Shown here: piece after piece, positions 8,663 to 16,690 of the stretch
Position numbering within the stretch: position 1 is the stretch's first letter
Layout: each line of letters opens with the position of its first letter
NCBI GenBank assembly: GCA_014650015.1
Contig: BMUD01000001.1
Location: 476,197-540,196 of the forward strand
Source of the DNA: Streptomyces griseoloalbus
GTDB taxonomy: Bacteria > Actinomycetota > Actinomycetes > Streptomycetales > Streptomycetaceae
Direction: 5' to 3'
DNA length: 64,000 nucleotides
Program-made: the position numbers and the translations under genes
Notes under the pieces: generated by a model
Seen by the model: only the letters and a program-made list of their open reading frames with translations
What the model was told of the DNA's origin: nothing
Database searches by the model: none

Positions 8663-9226
8663 GTGCCGGAGGACGTGGGGGGCACGCCGTTCCCTGACGG
8701 CTGGGAGCCCGACGACGACCACGACCGCGGGGTGTCGGACGAAGAGTTCGCCTCCGTGGTCTTCGACGAGGCCTTCGTACGCGCGGCCGAGGTGCACGAG
8801 CCGACCGCCGTCGAACGTCTCCTGGCCGCCGCGCGGGCCAGAGCCGAGGCATCGGAGGCCGAGGCCCACCGGGCCCGTGCGCGCGGTGAGCGGTACGACG
8901 ACGGGTACGGCGGCTACCGGGGCGATCCCGGCTACGACGTCCCGGACGACGACCCCGACGTCCTGGAGGACGACTACGGCTCCCCGGGTCCGTACGGCAG
9001 GCACGTGCGCTGGCACCGCCCCGTCGCCTGGATGCTCGCCCTGGTGATGGGCATCGGCATGGTCGCGCTCGCCTTCTCGGCCGTCTACCGGGGCGCCTCC
9101 TCCCACCGTCAGGACCCGGTCCCGCCGCCCGCCTCGACCGGCCTGGAGCGTGGCGGCGCGGCACCCTCCGCGTCGGCCGACTACTCCCAGCCGACCGTCC
9201 CGGTGATCCCGCGCCACAGCCCCTGA
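8663..9226 (+). CDS. Single-pass membrane protein with SVVFDE-FV motif (first of a pair)
   Basis: The product is 187 residues from the leaderless GTG; an in-frame ATG at 8636 lies upstream of the predicted promoter. The acidic N-terminal cytosolic part carries the motif SVVFDEAFVRAA (31-42), nearly identical to one in the next gene, then an Ala/Arg/Glu helix and a Tyr/Asp/Gly-rich stretch. One transmembrane helix (about 122-143, WMLALVMGIGMVALAFSAVY) leaves a short external Pro/Ser tail. There is no enzymatic motif. From gene order this may be the counterpart of an S. coelicolor gene (SCO2584 as I recall) linked to spore-wall and teichoic-type polymer work; that correspondence is inference. 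Confidence 0.8.
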   Translation: MPEDVGGTPFPDGWEPDDDHDRGVSDEEFASVVFDEAFVRAAEVHEPTAVERLLAAARARAEASEAEAHRARARGERYDDGYGGYRGDPGYDVPDDDPDVLEDDYGSPGPYGRHVRWHRPVAWMLALVMGIGMVALAFSAVYRGASSHRQDPVPPPASTGLERGGAAPSASADYSQPTVPVIPRHSP

Positions 9227-9301
9227 GACCGGGCATCCGCTTGGTGAGTACCTGTCAGAATATGGGGTACGGCCGGGCGTTTACCGGGCCCTCCCCGGAC
9301 C

Positions 9302-9313
9302 TACCCTGAAGGT
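9302..9313 (+). promoter_or_regulatory. Predicted leaderless promoter
   Basis: TACCCT (9302-9307) ends six bases before the ATG at 9314, the same spacing as in the two preceding genes. Confidence 0.5.
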
Positions 9314-10387
9314 ATGGGAGGGCCTTCGGACCCGCCCGAGGGGACGCCCGAGGGAGCCCCCGGAGGCGGAGAGGACGAGTACAGGTCCGTCGTCTTCGAC
9401 GAGTCCTTCGTCCAGGCTGCCCGGCTCCAGGAGTACTCCGCCCAGGAACGCATCACCGACCACGCGCCCGCCGTCCGCCGCCGTCCGCCCCTGCGCCGTG
9501 GCGGCCTGTCCCGGCAGGCGCTGATCCTGGTCCTGCTGATCGCCGTGGCCTTCGGCACCGCCATCTACATGGGCGTACGCCACCCCTACCGCAACCCCGC
9601 CGCCGAGCGGCCCGCCGAGCCCCTGCGGATGACCGTCATCCCGCTCGCCCCGCAGGGCGAGGTGCCCGGCACCTCCGACGTCGAGGAGCTGTACGCGCGC
9701 AGTCCGGCGGCGCAGTTCCGCATCGGCGCCGAGGGGGTGCCGCTCCCCGCCTCCCGGCGCACCGCGCACTTCTCCGACGGCCAGGTGGTGACCGCGCTGA
9801 TCACCGCGAAGGACTACCTCGTGCGGTCCGCGCTCGACCCGGGCGTGGTCACCGGGGGCCGGACCCGCCCCGTACGGGTGCTGCTCGACTCCGGCCAGCT
9901 CGACCAGTTCGACCAGAGCTTCAATCGGCCCACCGCCGACGGACGGCACGCGCCCACCGGATGGCTGGTCCGCTTCGACCCCTCCCGCGTGGAGCTGGCC
10001 GACCGCGAGATACGGGTCCAGGGCACCATGCAGGCCGCCGAGACCGACTCCTCCACCCTCGAGGTCACCACCGACCACACCTTCGTGTACGCGCTGCGAC
10101 CGGCCGACGCGGACCGGGACGCCGAGGCGTCGCTGTTCACCGTCCGCCGCGAACTGCACTTCCGCTTCGACCGCGACGACCTGCGCCTGCACCAGGCCGA
10201 GCTCGTCGTCGCCTACGTCCAGGCCGGGCCCCTGTCCTGCGCGGAGGACTCCGCCGGCCGGCTGCACCCGCTGCTCGCCGGCCAGACGGCCAAGGAGGGC
10301 GGCCCCGCCGGCACCGACCCCTACGCCACGGGCAGCGTCCCGGCGCTGTGCGGCTCCCTGGCGAAGGGCGCGCAGCCCACGGTGTGA
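9314..10387 (+). CDS. Membrane-anchored protein with extracytoplasmic domain (second of the pair)
   Basis: The product is 357 residues. The cytosolic N terminus has SVVFDESFVQAA (25-36), matching the upstream gene, then a basic segment and one transmembrane helix (about 63-83, ALILVLLIAVAFGTAIYMGV). The outer domain of about 270 residues is mixed alpha/beta with segments FSDGQVVTALITAKDYLV and TDHTFVYALRPAD, and two cysteines near the C terminus (PLSCAEDS, PALCGSL) that could pair outside the cell. No known catalytic motif is visible. The shared N-terminal motif suggests both proteins bind the same cytosolic partner. The sequence around its stop codon is tandemly repeated. Confidence 0.8.
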   Translation: MGGPSDPPEGTPEGAPGGGEDEYRSVVFDESFVQAARLQEYSAQERITDHAPAVRRRPPLRRGGLSRQALILVLLIAVAFGTAIYMGVRHPYRNPAAERPAEPLRMTVIPLAPQGEVPGTSDVEELYARSPAAQFRIGAEGVPLPASRRTAHFSDGQVVTALITAKDYLVRSALDPGVVTGGRTRPVRVLLDSGQLDQFDQSFNRPTADGRHAPTGWLVRFDPSRVELADREIRVQGTMQAAETDSSTLEVTTDHTFVYALRPADADRDAEASLFTVRRELHFRFDRDDLRLHQAELVVAYVQAGPLSCAEDSAGRLHPLLAGQTAKEGGPAGTDPYATGSVPALCGSLAKGAQPTV

Positions 10388-10411
10388 GCGGCGCAGCCCA
10401 CGGTGTGAGCG
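10370..10411 (+). repeat. 21-bp tandem duplication spanning a stop codon
   Basis: Two perfect 21-bp copies begin GCGCAGCCCACGGTGTGAGC. The first contains the TGA (10385-10387) of the upstream gene; the second repeats it in the same frame at 10406-10408, seven codons later. Confidence 0.95.
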
Positions 10412-10436
10412 GCGCCCTACGCGCGCAGGGCGCGCC

Positions 10437-11582
10437 TCACGCGCCGTCGCGCGGCGGGTCCTCGTCCCTCGGGCCCTCGGTGCCGGACGACGTACCCGGA
10501 CCCGTACCCGGCTCCTGCGGCCCGCGCGGGGGCTTCGGCGCCGAGGAGGCGAAGCCCCCGAAGCCGCGGCGGACCCGGTCACCCAGGTCGCCCGCGCCGC
10601 CCGCGATGTCGTTGACCAGCTTCATCAGCGGGTCCTTGGAGGTCCGCACCTCACCGGCGTAGCTGCTCGCCGACTCCCGCCACGAGTCCCGCACGGACGC
10701 GTCCTTGTCCTCGTCGCGGCGCGGGTAGTGGCCGTCCATGATCCGCTGGTGATCCCGGGTGGCCGCCCACTTCTTCAGCTCGGCCGCCCGCACGGTGGTG
10801 AAGGGGTGCGAACGGGGCAGCACGTTGAGGATCTTCAGCACGGAGTCGCGCAGGTCGCCTCCGGCCTCGTACTCCTCGGCCTGCTCCAGGAACGCGTCCA
10901 CGTTCATCTCGTGCAGATGGTTGCCGCCCGCGATCTTCATCAGGCCGCGCATGGAGGCCTGCAGGTCCTGCCCGACCAGCAGTCCCGCCCGGTCCGCGGA
11001 CAGCTCCGACTTGCGGAACCACTCGCGCAGCGCGGTCACGATCGCCATGATCGCGAAGTTGCCGAGCGGGATCCACGCGACCCGGACCGCCAGCGACGTC
11101 AGGAACAGCAGGATCGTCCGGTACACCGAGTGCCCGGACAGCGCGTGCCCGACCTCGTGCCCGACGACCGCCCGCATCTCCTCCTCGTCGAGCAGCTCCA
11201 CCAGCCCCGTGGTCACCACGATGATCGGCTCGTCCAGGCCGATGCACATCGCGTTCGGATTCGGGTCCTGGTTGACGTACATCGGAGGGACCTTCTCCAG
11301 GTCCAGGATGTAGCAGGCGTCCCGCAGCATGTCGTTGAGGTGCGCGAACTGCCGGTCGGAGACGCGCACCGAGTCCGACAGGAACAGCAGCCGCAGACTG
11401 CGCTCGGGCAGCAGACCGCTCAGGGCCTTGAAGACCGTGTCGAAGCCGCTCAGCTTGCGCAGCGCCACCAGCGCCGAGCGGTCGGCCGGATGCTCGTACG
11501 CCCGCGAGGAGATTCCGGGGAAGCGCCTGCGCTGCCTGCTCGGCACGCTCTCGTGCCCGTTGTGCTGTTGGCCGTCGGACAT
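10437..11582 (-). CDS. M48 family zinc metallopeptidase, membrane-associated
   Basis: The 381-residue product carries the zinc motif HEVGHALSGH near residue 139-148, preceded by a helix that fits the M48 (Ste24/HtpX-like) fold, and a later glutamate in SELSADRAGLL as probable third ligand. A hydrophobic stretch (about 155-190) lies next to the motif. The N terminus has the segment MYVNQDPNPNAMCIGLDEP typical of actinobacterial M48 members. The C-terminal 60 residues are Gly/Pro-rich and disordered. The ATG at 11582 is preceded by GGGGGAA. Likely role: proteolysis of membrane or envelope proteins; substrate unknown. Confidence 0.9.
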   Translation of the reverse strand: MSDGQQHNGHESVPSRQRRRFPGISSRAYEHPADRSALVALRKLSGFDTVFKALSGLLPERSLRLLFLSDSVRVSDRQFAHLNDMLRDACYILDLEKVPPMYVNQDPNPNAMCIGLDEPIIVVTTGLVELLDEEEMRAVVGHEVGHALSGHSVYRTILLFLTSLAVRVAWIPLGNFAIMAIVTALREWFRKSELSADRAGLLVGQDLQASMRGLMKIAGGNHLHEMNVDAFLEQAEEYEAGGDLRDSVLKILNVLPRSHPFTTVRAAELKKWAATRDHQRIMDGHYPRRDEDKDASVRDSWRESASSYAGEVRTSKDPLMKLVNDIAGGAGDLGDRVRRGFGGFASSAPKPPRGPQEPGTGPGTSSGTEGPRDEDPPRDGA

Positions 11583-11671
11583 GTTTCCCCCATGTGCTTC
11601 GAGTGACCTTCGCGGCCCCTTGTACGACCTTTTGCTCCCCCGCGGCGATGCCCAGCCTAGGCGGAGATACC

Positions 11672-11809
11672 GTGGACGGGCAGTACGGACCGCGGTACGG
11701 CCGAGGAGGTACGGACATTCTGCTCCGGGTCATTCTGATCGTGATGCTGGTGGGTTGTGTGCTCACCGCGTGGTTCCTGTTGCGCGGCTACGGGCGGAAG
11801 GACGACTGA
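11672..11809 (+). CDS. Tiny single-pass membrane protein (45 aa)
   Basis: A GTG at 11672 preceded by GGAG encodes 45 residues: a short Gly/Tyr/Arg-rich start, one hydrophobic helix (LLRVILIVMLVGCVLTAWFLL) and a charged RGYGRKDD tail. The frame is open further upstream to 11594, but that part overlaps the M48 promoter region and has no good start signal; ATG 11648 is an alternative. It is divergent from the M48 gene. The helix and basic end suggest an inner-membrane microprotein with its C terminus inside. No family is recognised. Confidence 0.55.
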   Translation: MDGQYGPRYGRGGTDILLRVILIVMLVGCVLTAWFLLRGYGRKDD

Positions 11810-11961
11810 GAGCCGGCGAGGGTTGCCCGCGGCGCTCCGGCGAACGGGCCCGACCCGTCCCCCCGTCCACAACGGCGGAGTCGGCGTGTCCGGCGCGAGG
11901 ACGCCCGCTTACGATGAGCGGACGTCGTTATCCCGCCCACACGCGATAGGTCCTGCCGAAG

Positions 11962-12126
11962 ATGAGCTTCCCCAGCACCGCTGCCCAGTTGGTCACCCTC
12001 GCCGCCGAGGGCGGAGAGCACAGCGGCAACCACGAGAGCCTCAGCCCCTACGTCACCGGCGGCGGCGCCCTGCTCGGCCTGCTGCTCCTGCTGTGGATCA
12101 CCACCCGCTTCAACCGCGACCGCTGA
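11962..12126 (+). CDS. Small membrane protein (54 aa)
   Basis: An ATG at 11962 opens a 54-residue frame: [18 protein letters not shown], a polar His/Ser/Asn-containing stretch, then one transmembrane helix (about 30-47, [18 protein letters not shown]) and the tail NRDR. It lies just before nadD on the same strand. Codon third positions are strongly G/C as in neighbouring genes, supporting that it is real. The function is unknown; it resembles the short membrane proteins annotated at this place in other streptomycetes. Confidence 0.65.
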   Translation: MSFPSTAAQLVTLAAEGGEHSGNHESLSPYVTGGGALLGLLLLLWITTRFNRDR

Positions 12127-12187
12127 GCCCGTCGCGGGCCGCCCTGGCCGCCGGGGTTCCCAGGCCGGGCCGGTAGGGTCTGCACGC

Positions 12188-12826
12188 ATGGGAGAGCAGG
12201 ACATGCCTACCGGTCCCGGCAGCGGCCCGGCCAAGCGGGGCAAGCGCCGTCTCGGCGTCATGGGCGGCACTTTTGACCCGATCCACCACGGGCACCTGGT
12301 GGCCGCCAGCGAGGTGGCCGCGCAGTTCGGCCTCGACGAGGTGGTCTTCGTCCCCACCGGCCAGCCATGGCAGAAGAGCCACCGCGCGGTCTCCGCCGCC
12401 GAGGACCGTTACCTGATGACGGTCATCGCGACGGCCGAGAACCCGCAGTTCTCCGTGAGCCGCATCGACATCGACCGCGGCGGGCCCACCTACACCGTCG
12501 ACACCCTGCGCGACCTGCGCGCGCTCAACCCGGACACGGACCTGTTCTTCATCACCGGCGCCGACGCCCTCGCCCAGATCCTCACCTGGCGCGACAGCGA
12601 GGAGCTGTTCTCCCTCGCGCACTTCATCGGCGTGACCCGGCCCGGCCACCATCTGACCGACGCGGGCCTCCCCGAGGGCGGCGTCTCGCTCGTCGAGGTT
12701 CCCGCCCTCGCCATCTCCTCCACGGACTGCCGTGCGAGAGTCGCCAAGGGAGAACCCGTCTGGTACCTGGTGCCGGACGGAGTCGTGCGCTACATCGACA
12801 AGCGCGAGCTGTACCGCGGCGAGTGA
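12188..12826 (+). CDS. nadD: Nicotinate-nucleotide adenylyltransferase
   Basis: The enzyme makes deamido-NAD from nicotinate mononucleotide and ATP in NAD synthesis. The 212-residue product has the nucleotidyltransferase motif [15 protein letters not shown] (about 27-41), the [10 protein letters not shown] substrate segment, [12 protein letters not shown] and the C-terminal [10 protein letters not shown] (the ISST/R motif). A 20-residue polar N-terminal extension precedes the domain. TAGGGT at 12174-12179 lies eight bases before the ATG, so transcription may start very close to it. The LCP gene follows after 16 bases and rsfS next, a common actinobacterial order. Confidence 0.97.
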   Translation: MGEQDMPTGPGSGPAKRGKRRLGVMGGTFDPIHHGHLVAASEVAAQFGLDEVVFVPTGQPWQKSHRAVSAAEDRYLMTVIATAENPQFSVSRIDIDRGGPTYTVDTLRDLRALNPDTDLFFITGADALAQILTWRDSEELFSLAHFIGVTRPGHHLTDAGLPEGGVSLVEVPALAISSTDCRARVAKGEPVWYLVPDGVVRYIDKRELYRGE

Positions 12827-12842
12827 GCCGAGAGGGGCACCG

Positions 12843-14624
12843 GTGAACGACCGATACGACGCGGGGTACGGGACCGACGGGGCCGCCCCGTACGAGCTCG
12901 TCGGCTACGACGAGTACGGCCGGCCCGTCTACCAGCAGGCCACGGACCAGCAGACCCAGCAGGCTCAGCAGGCTCAGCATTACGAGGGGTACCAGCAGCA
13001 GGGGCAGCAGGGCTACGGCTACGACCCGTACGGCACGGGCGGGCAGCAGCAGCCGTCGTACGACCCCTACGGGACCGGGAGCGGGACAGGGACCGGAGGC
13101 GTGTCGCCGCAGCAGCCGCAGGCGCCCTCCTACGGCTCCTACGACCCGTACGACCCCTACGGCGTCCCCCAGCAGGCCCAGCAGGCCGGCGGCCCGACCG
13201 CCCCGTACGACCCCTACGGGCAGGCCGCCCCGCAGGCCGCCCCGCAGGCCGGCCCCGGGCAGCAGCCCCGGGCCGCCGAGCAGACCGCGCACATCCCGCA
13301 GCAGGCCGGCCCCGTCGACGACGACGAGCCGGCCCCCGCCGAGCCCGACCGGGAGTACCGCACCGAGCAGTTCGCCTTCGTCGAGGAGCCCGACGGCGAC
13401 TCCGAGGACGTCATCGACTGGCTCGCGTTCACCGAGAACCGCACCGAGCGGCGCGAGGAGGCCCGGCGCCGCGCCCGCAGCCGGATCGTCGCCCTGGTCG
13501 TGGTCCTCGCCCTGGTCGCCGTCGGCGGCGTCGGTTACCTCTGGTACGCCGGGAAGCTGCCCGGACTGTCCGCCTCCGACCCGGACACGGGCACCACGAC
13601 GGCCGCGGGTGCCCAGAAGCGGGACGTGATCGTCGTCCATCTGCACGACACCACCAACGGCGGCACCGCCACCGCCCTGCTCGTCGACAACACCACCACC
13701 AAGCAGGGCACCACCGTCCTGCTGCCCAACTCGCTCGCCCTCACCGGCGACGACGGCACCACCACCACGCTCGCCAAGTCGGTCGAGGACGACGGCTCCG
13801 AGGGCACCAGGACCGCGATCGACACCGTCCTCGGCACCGACATCGAGGGCACCTGGCGGCTGGACACCCCGTTCCTGCTCACCCTCGTCGACCTCGTCGG
13901 CAACATCGAGATCGACGCCGACGCCGACGTGCCCGACCCGGACGCCAAGAAGGGGGAGGCTCCCCTGGTCCGCAAGGGCGAGGGCCGGACCCTCAGCGGC
14001 AAGGCGGCCGTCGCCTACGCCACCCACCGCGCGGACGGCGAGGACCCAAACGCCCAGCTGGAGCGGTTCGGGCAGGTCCTGCACGGCGTCCTGCGCAAGA
14101 TGACCTCCGACCCGGGCGCCGCCACGACCACCATCCAGACCCTCGGGCAGATCATCGAGCCGCCCCTCACCGACAAGGACCTGGGCTCCTTCCTGGCCCG
14201 GCTCTCCGACCTCGCCAAGGGCGGCGACCACAAGACCGCGCTGCTGCCCGTGCGGGACGACGGCACGCTCACGGCGGAGGCGAGCGACAGCGTGGTCGAG
14301 GACGTCCTGGGCGGCACCGCGAAGAGCCCCGACAAGGACGCCGCCGTCAGCGTCTCCGTGCGCAACGCCACCGGCGTGCAGGACCACACCGACAAGGCCC
14401 GCGTGGTGCTCCTCAACGGCGGCTTCACCTTCCGGGACGCCGGCACCACCGGTGCCCCCGAGACGGCCTCGAAGGTCGTCTACGCGAACGCCGCCGAGAA
14501 GGAGAACGCCACCGAGGTCGCCAAGACCCTGGGGCTGCCCGCCGACTCCGTCACCCAGGGCAAGGTCTCCGCGAACGCCCGCGTCTCGGTGGTCCTCGGC
14601 CAGGACTACGACCCCGGTTCGTAG
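12843..14624 (+). CDS. LCP (LytR-CpsA-Psr) family protein with LytR_C domain
   Basis: LCP proteins attach lipid-linked glycopolymers to peptidoglycan on the outer face of the membrane. From the GTG at 12843 the product is 593 residues: a disordered cytosolic region (1-213) rich in Gln/Tyr/Gly/Pro with repeated YDPYG units, a basic stop-transfer, one transmembrane helix (about 214-235), an LCP domain (about 260-430) with RDVIVVHLHD and LSGKAAVAYATHRADGEDPNAQLERFGQVL, and a LytR_C domain near the end. In the canonical family an Arg-rich pocket binds the lipid carrier; the arginines here are fewer. It probably acts with the wall-polymer genes at the start of the window. Confidence 0.88.
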   Translation: MNDRYDAGYGTDGAAPYELVGYDEYGRPVYQQATDQQTQQAQQAQHYEGYQQQGQQGYGYDPYGTGGQQQPSYDPYGTGSGTGTGGVSPQQPQAPSYGSYDPYDPYGVPQQAQQAGGPTAPYDPYGQAAPQAAPQAGPGQQPRAAEQTAHIPQQAGPVDDDEPAPAEPDREYRTEQFAFVEEPDGDSEDVIDWLAFTENRTERREEARRRARSRIVALVVVLALVAVGGVGYLWYAGKLPGLSASDPDTGTTTAAGAQKRDVIVVHLHDTTNGGTATALLVDNTTTKQGTTVLLPNSLALTGDDGTTTTLAKSVEDDGSEGTRTAIDTVLGTDIEGTWRLDTPFLLTLVDLVGNIEIDADADVPDPDAKKGEAPLVRKGEGRTLSGKAAVAYATHRADGEDPNAQLERFGQVLHGVLRKMTSDPGAATTTIQTLGQIIEPPLTDKDLGSFLARLSDLAKGGDHKTALLPVRDDGTLTAEASDSVVEDVLGGTAKSPDKDAAVSVSVRNATGVQDHTDKARVVLLNGGFTFRDAGTTGAPETASKVVYANAAEKENATEVAKTLGLPADSVTQGKVSANARVSVVLGQDYDPGS

Positions 14625-14640
14625 CCGCCCGGCGCGTGGT

Positions 14641-14676
14641 CGGGCGCACCCTCCGTCATCGCGTGGGGTGCGCCCG
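14641..14676 (+). terminator. Hairpin downstream of LCP gene
   Basis: CGGGCGCACCC (14641-14651) pairs perfectly with GGGTGCGCCCG (14666-14676) around a 14-base loop. There is no T-run, as is common in this GC-rich genus. It lies 17 bases after the LCP stop and before rsfS. Confidence 0.65.
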
Positions 14677-14727
14677 GCGGTCCGTGAGACCCTTGAGGGC
14701 AAGTGTCCGCCGACCGAAAGCCTTGTA

Positions 14728-15174
14728 GTGACCGCAACCGACCGTTCCCTTGAGCTCGTCACCACCGCCGCCCAGGCGGCCGCCGACAAGCTCGCGCACG
14801 ACATCGTCGCCTACGACGTCAGTGACGTGCTGTCCATCACCGACGCGTTCCTGTTGGCCTCCGCGCCCAACGACCGCCAGGTCAAGTCGATCGTCGACGA
14901 GATCGAGGAGCGGCTCAGCAAGGAGCTCGGCGTCAAGCCGGTCCGCCGCGAGGGCGACCGCGAGGCCCGCTGGGTGCTGCTCGACTACGTCGACATCGTC
15001 GTCCACGTCCAGCACAGCGAGGAGCGTGTCTTCTACGCCCTGGAGCGGCTGTGGAAGGACTGCCCCGAGCTGGAACTGCCCGAGGACGCCAAGGCCACCC
15101 GTGGCAAGGCCGCCGAGCACGCCCGGCAGCAGGAGGCCGAGGAGGCGACCGAGCCGGGGGGTGAGTGGCGGTGA
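14728..15174 (+). CDS. rsfS: Ribosomal silencing factor RsfS
   Basis: RsfS binds L14 of the 50S subunit and blocks subunit joining when nutrients are scarce. The 148-residue product starts with a GTG and shows the family core: VTTAAQAAADKLAHDIVAYDVSDV, ITDAFLLASAPNDRQVKSIVDEIEE, KPVRREGDREARWVLLDYVDIVVHV and a C-terminal FYALERLW segment. An acidic tail of about 30 residues follows the domain. The stop TGA overlaps the GTG start of the next gene. Position after nadD matches the usual nadD-rsfS association. Confidence 0.96.
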   Translation: MTATDRSLELVTTAAQAAADKLAHDIVAYDVSDVLSITDAFLLASAPNDRQVKSIVDEIEERLSKELGVKPVRREGDREARWVLLDYVDIVVHVQHSEERVFYALERLWKDCPELELPEDAKATRGKAAEHARQQEAEEATEPGGEWR

Positions 15175-15224
15175 GCGCCACCGGTGAGGTGAGCGCCACC
15201 GGTGAGGTGAGCGCCACCGGTGAG
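15171..15224 (+). repeat. Three 18-bp tandem copies at the rsfS stop / phosphatase start
   Basis: GTGAGCGCCACCGGTGAG occurs three times in a row and a fourth partial copy starts at 15225. Each copy gives the same rsfS-frame TGA and a candidate GTG start for the phosphatase frame, where it encodes VSATGE. Confidence 0.97.
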
Positions 15225-15875
15225 GTGAGCGGGTCCGCGCGCCGGGGCCGCCGCATCATCCTGTGGCGGCACGGCCAGACCTCCTGGAACGTGGAGCGGC
15301 GCTTCCAGGGCTCCACCGACGTCGAGCTCACCGAGACCGGCATCGCCCAGGCCCGCCGGTCCGCCCGTCTCCTCGCCGGCCTCAGGCCGGACGCCATCGT
15401 CGCCTCCGACCTGAAGCGGGCCGCGGCCACCGCCGCGGAGCTCGCCGCGCTCACCGGCCTGGACGTCACCCTCGACGAGGCGCTGCGGGAGACCTACGCG
15501 GGCGTCTGGCAGGGCCTGACGCACGACGAGATCATCGCCACGTACGGCGACGAGTACACCGCGTGGAAGCGCGGCGAGCCGGTCCGCCGGGGCGGTGGCG
15601 AACTGGAGACCGAGGTCGCCGACCGCGCCGCCCCCGTGGTGCTGCGGCACGCCGAGAAGCTCCCGGAGGACGGCACGCTCGTCGTGGTCAGCCACGGCGG
15701 CACCATCCGCACCACCATCGGGCGGCTGCTCGGCCTCCAGCCGCAGAACTGGGAGAGCCTGGGCGGTCTCACCAACTGCTGCTGGTCCGTCCTCGGCGAG
15801 GGCGCCCGGGGCTGGCGCCTGCTCGAGCACAACGCGGGCACCCTGCCCGAACCGGTGCTCGGCGACGACGACTGA
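15171..15875 (+). CDS. Histidine phosphatase family protein (phosphoglycerate mutase-like)
   Basis: The product has the RHG motif (WRHGQTSWNVERRFQG), QARRSARLLAGLRPDAIVASDLKRAAATA, a catalytic acid in LRETYAGVWQGL and the second histidine in VVVSHGGTIRTTIG, so it is a 2H phosphoesterase of the cobC/phosphatase branch rather than a proven glycolytic mutase. Length is 234 residues from the first GTG; any of four GTG codons in the 18-bp repeats could be the start, the last (15225) giving 216 residues that begin just before the conserved core. It is translationally coupled to rsfS. The substrate is unknown. Confidence 0.9.
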   Translation: MSATGEVSATGEVSATGEVSGSARRGRRIILWRHGQTSWNVERRFQGSTDVELTETGIAQARRSARLLAGLRPDAIVASDLKRAAATAAELAALTGLDVTLDEALRETYAGVWQGLTHDEIIATYGDEYTAWKRGEPVRRGGGELETEVADRAAPVVLRHAEKLPEDGTLVVVSHGGTIRTTIGRLLGLQPQNWESLGGLTNCCWSVLGEGARGWRLLEHNAGTLPEPVLGDDD

Positions 15876-15914
15876 GGGACTCCCGATCCGGCCCGGGACG
15901 CCCCGGGACCCGGA

Positions 15915-15945
15915 TTTCACTTTCTGGCAGGTCGCAGGCTAAAGT
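15915..15945 (+). promoter_or_regulatory. Possible promoter of first tRNA-Ala gene
   Basis: TAAAGT (15940-15945) lies 60 bases before the mature tRNA. The identical hexamer occurs 39 bases before the second tRNA copy (16786-16791), which supports it as the -10. A weak -35 candidate is TTTCAC at 15915-15920 with 19-base spacing. Confidence 0.4.
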
Positions 15946-16005
15946 TCTTCTTGTTCGCCCCGCCGAGCGGGGCGAAACACCAGGCGGCCACGCCGCGTGG
16001 CACCA

Positions 16006-16078
16006 GGGGCTATAGCTCAGTTGGTAGAGCGCCTGCATGGCATGCAGGAGGTCAGGAGTTCAATTCTCCTTAGCTCCA
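16006..16078 (+). tRNA. tRNA-Ala (anticodon GGC), copy 1
   Basis: This 73-nt cloverleaf has acceptor GGGGCTA / TAGCTCC, including the G3:U70 pair that identifies alanine tRNAs, D-arm GCTCAGTTGGTAGAGC, anticodon stem CCTGC/GCAGG with loop ATGGCAT (anticodon GGC, reading GCC), T-arm with GTTCAATTC and discriminator A73. The full CCA end is not encoded. It is identical over its whole length to the copy at 16830. Confidence 0.97.
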
Positions 16079-16088
16079 CGTGACGAAG

Positions 16089-16119
16089 ATCCCGCCTCCC
16101 TCAGGGAGGCGGGATTTTT
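16089..16119 (+). terminator. Rho-independent terminator after tRNA-Ala copy 1
   Basis: A 12-bp stem ATCCCGCCTCCC / GGGAGGCGGGAT with a 3-base loop is followed by TTTTT, starting 11 bases after the tRNA. It is one of the most canonical terminators in the window. Confidence 0.93.
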
Positions 16120-16206
16120 CGTTCCCCGCACATGAGCGGGACGGTCTCCCCGGACGTATCCCTCTGCGAGGTGTGGAGCCGTGTCCCGACCGGTACCACG
16201 GCGTCG

Positions 16207-16236
16207 CTGACCGTGTCGGCCCGGTCGTGGCAGAAT
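16207..16236 (+). promoter_or_regulatory. Candidate promoter for small genes between tRNAs
   Basis: CTGACC (16207-16212) and CAGAAT (16231-16236) are 18 bases apart, close to a vegetative -35/-10 pair. They lie 41 bases before the first small open frame. Confidence 0.45.
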
Positions 16237-16279
16237 CAAACGGCCGGAAGGGGGCGCGGCCCGACGGGAGGGAGTTGTG

Positions 16280-16453
16280 ATGCCTGCGAGCATCCACGAG
16301 GAGGTCGACCACCTTCTCGGAGCGGTGTCGACGCCACGGACCTCGACCCACCTCAGCCGCCCTTCCCTCGGTTTCGAGCACGCCGCCCAGGTGTTCGGCC
16401 ACAACGACGGGATCTCCTACGTGTGCACGGCCCGCGGCCGCAGCCGGAGCTGA
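16280..16453 (+). CDS. Small hypothetical protein (57 aa)
   Basis: An ATG at 16280 (or the GTG three bases earlier) follows GGGAGGGAG and opens 57 residues beginning MPASIHEEVDHLLGAV, with a Ser/Thr/Arg/His-rich second half and a single cysteine. It has no membrane helix or known motif. Its stop lies three bases before the zinc-ribbon gene, suggesting a two-gene unit after the promoter at 16207. It is modestly supported by spacing and ribosome-binding site only. Confidence 0.5.
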   Translation: MPASIHEEVDHLLGAVSTPRTSTHLSRPSLGFEHAAQVFGHNDGISYVCTARGRSRS

Positions 16454-16456
16454 TCG

Positions 16457-16690
16457 ATGGGTGCACACAGGCGGAAGTGCGACTGGTGCGGCAGCGGGAC
16501 GCCGATCGTCCGGGACATGGAACCGATCAACCCCGACTACCAGTACTGGTGCGAGGAGTGCGCGCGGGCGCTGATCATAAAGGGCGACCCCATCGAGACG
16601 TACCGCGAACTCGAGGGGGAGCCGATCTACGGCCGGCTCCTGGAAGAACACTGCACGCTCAAGCGCTTCTATTCGTTCGTGACCGCATGA
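16457..16690 (+). CDS. Small zinc-ribbon-like protein (77 aa)
   Basis: The product has two CxxC knuckles (CDWC near residue 8 and CEEC near 32), spaced as in a zinc ribbon, then a helical segment PIETYRELEGEPIYGRLLEEH and a C-terminal cysteine. Such small ribbons usually bind nucleic acid or protein, but no partner is evident here. It lies between two identical tRNA-Ala genes. The region around its stop codon is repeated in tandem. Confidence 0.75.
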   Translation: MGAHRRKCDWCGSGTPIVRDMEPINPDYQYWCEECARALIIKGDPIETYRELEGEPIYGRLLEEHCTLKRFYSFVTA

